DNA of 7,187 nucleotides from the NCBI GenBank assembly GCA_036721855.1, contig DAIMKF010000054.1, positions 1-7,187 of the forward strand, read 5' to 3'. Shown in pieces: positions 6,597-7,187 of the stretch. Every line of letters begins with the position of its first letter. The first letter of the stretch is position 1. The position numbers and the translations under genes were made by a program. The notes under the pieces were generated by a model, which saw only the letters and a program-made list of their open reading frames with translations, ran no database searches and was not told where the DNA came from. This stretch comes from JAHDNZ01 sp036721855 (GTDB lineage: Bacteria; Bacillota; DTU065).

Positions 6597-6911
6597 ATGC
6601 GTTTTGAAAATAATAATGGTAAAGTAACTATTAACGGCAGAGAACTAAAAAGCCCGGCTCTCCGCCTATTTTTAGGAATAGCCAGTATATTTTTAGCTGC
6701 ACTTATTGTAACAATTGTAGTTGCAGTTTTACTGCCTGTTTTCGGTTTTTCTATTAACATTAGTGTTCCATTCTATTTGGCTCTTGTGTTAGCTGTTCTT
6801 GTTATTGTGCCTACGATTTTAGCTGGAAGTCTGATTACAGGTATAGTAACAGGTTCAATAGAGATGTTTGCTAAAGAGAAGAAGAAAAATACTTCTAAAA
6901 AACAAAAATAA
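6597..6911 (+). CDS. Small two-helix membrane protein, function unknown
   Basis: 104 aa from ATG 6597, chosen because GGAGGTG (6584-6590) lies 6 bases upstream; the earlier in-frame ATG at 6582 overlaps this ribosome binding site. The N-terminus is short and polar (MRFENNNGKVTINGRELKS), followed by two long hydrophobic stretches (about 23-50 and 58-88) joined by a short FGFSINISV loop, and a Lys-rich tail (KEKKKNTSKKQK) expected to stay in the cytoplasm. The N-terminal VTINGREL motif looks like a small beta-strand segment. I do not recognise the family. No clear terminator follows; the tRNA promoter begins about 45 bases after the stop. Expression as a real protein is supported by the strong ribosome binding site and coherent topology. 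Confidence 0.7.
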   Translation: MRFENNNGKVTINGRELKSPALRLFLGIASIFLAALIVTIVVAVLLPVFGFSINISVPFYLALVLAVLVIVPTILAGSLITGIVTGSIEMFAKEKKKNTSKKQK

Positions 6912-6956
6912 AAACTCTTGCTAATTAGTGTTCGGCAAGCTATTGACAAGTGTTTA

Positions 6957-6985
6957 TTGACTCTATTGTACTTGCGCAGTATAAT
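6957..6985 (+). promoter_or_regulatory. Promoter of the tRNA-Val gene
   Basis: TTGACT (6957-6962), a 17-base spacer and a perfect TATAAT (6980-6985) lie 12 bases before the first tRNA base, fitting a stable-RNA promoter with a short leader. A second -35-like TTGACA at 6943-6948 lacks a matching -10 box. Confidence 0.85.
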
Positions 6986-6997
6986 AAAAATGGTTAT

Positions 6998-7073
6998 GGA
7001 GGATTAGCTCAGTTGGGAGAGCGCCATCGTCACAAGGTGGAAGTCACAGGTTCGATCCCTGCATCCTCCACCA
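6998..7073 (+). tRNA. tRNA-Val, anticodon CAC
   Basis: A 76-base cloverleaf with encoded CCA (7071-7073). Acceptor GGAGGAT pairs with ATCCTCC; D stem GCTC/GAGC; anticodon stem CCATC/GGTGG (one T-G wobble) around the loop GTCACAA, giving T33 and anticodon CAC, which reads the valine codon GTG; T loop TTCGATC. The body resembles other Firmicute tRNA-Val genes (GGAGGATTAGCTCAG start). The T stem ACAGG/CCTGC has an A-C mismatch at its outermost pair (49-65). The gene stands alone with its own promoter and terminator. Confidence 0.95.
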
Positions 7074-7086
7074 TATAATAAAACAT

Positions 7087-7120
7087 AAACCCTATGTTGA
7101 ATAGACATGGGGTTTTTTTT
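7087..7120 (+). terminator. Rho-independent terminator of the tRNA-Val gene
   Basis: AAACCCTATGT (7087-7097) pairs with ACATGGGGTTT (7105-7115) in an 11-bp stem with one T-G wobble and a 7-base loop. The run of eight T at 7113-7120 overlaps the end of the stem. It begins 13 bases after the tRNA 3' end. Confidence 0.9.
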
Positions 7121-7123
7121 ATT

Positions 7124-7187
7124 GTGTGCCATGCATGGCGATTAACTAGACGGTGAAAGTCCGTTATGGGGGTATGTAGCAACCAAC
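7124..7187 (+). mobile_element. 5' end of a probable group II (class C) intron, cut by window edge
   Basis: Three bases after the terminator T-tract the sequence switches to GTGTGCC, the standard 5' splice-site start of bacterial group II introns. Two hairpins follow that fit the beginning of domain I: GCCA(TGCA)TGGC at 7128-7139, and ACGG at 7150-7153 closing TGAAAGT against CCGT at 7161-7164, in the same order as in class C introns such as the one from Oceanobacillus iheyensis, where the matching hairpin encloses a similar GTGAGAGT segment. A GTAGCAACCAAC-like segment at the edge fits the next conserved part. Class C introns are known to insert downstream of terminator hairpins, exactly the position seen here. 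The reverse transcriptase gene and domain V would lie outside the window, so completeness is unknown. Confidence 0.75.

Noticed and set aside
6506..6760. Minus-strand open frame overlapping the small membrane protein
   Set aside because: Antisense to a gene with a strong ribosome binding site and coherent topology, and without a start signal of its own.
6916..6940. CTTGC/GCAAG hairpin after the small membrane protein gene as a terminator
   Set aside because: Only a 5-bp stem with a 13-base loop and no T-tract.

Overview
The window reads as ordinary chromosomal DNA of a low-GC Gram-positive bacterium, most likely an anaerobic clostridial or Halanaerobiales-type Firmicute. The reasons are the AT-rich sequence, strong AGGAGG-type ribosome binding sites, frequent GTG starts, compact Rho-independent terminators, a clostridial-type tRNA-Val with encoded CCA, and mobile elements of kinds common in that group. 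The taxonomic guess is an inference; no marker gene is present.

Layout. At 1-141 (minus) is the N-terminal end of an IS4-family transposase, cut by the window edge, with a clear promoter upstream. After about 400 bp of non-coding DNA containing a bidirectional terminator comes a minus-strand gene (540-1415) for a secreted ZnuA/TroA-type metal-binding protein. Diverging from it, on the plus strand, are two tandem paralogous family-1 solute-binding proteins (about 1618-2913 and 3036-4328), each with its own terminator. Facing them on the minus strand is a likely two-gene operon: a 10-TM EamA/DMT transporter (5584-6486) followed by a secreted protein that looks like an alpha/alpha-toroid (six-hairpin, glycosidase-like) protein (4436-5509). 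Diverging from the DMT gene is a small two-helix membrane protein (6597-6911). The window ends with a tRNA-Val(CAC) (6998-7073) with near-consensus promoter, its terminator, and, immediately after the terminator T-tract, what looks like the 5' end of a group II (class C) intron running off the edge.

How the genes may work together. The binding proteins have no permease or ATPase beside them, and neither does the metal-binding protein, so all three are orphan receptors in this window that would need transport partners from elsewhere. The secreted six-hairpin-like protein next to two oligosaccharide-type receptors suggests a glycan-scavenging neighbourhood, but this is guilt by association: the strands are opposite and no transcript is shared.

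I did not find a wholly new multi-gene system. The most notable points are the intron placed directly behind a tRNA terminator, a metal-binding protein lacking one of its expected His ligands, and the orphan diverged receptor pair. Several gene starts needed correction from the longest reading frame (4436-5509, 6597-6911, and probably the first binding protein).
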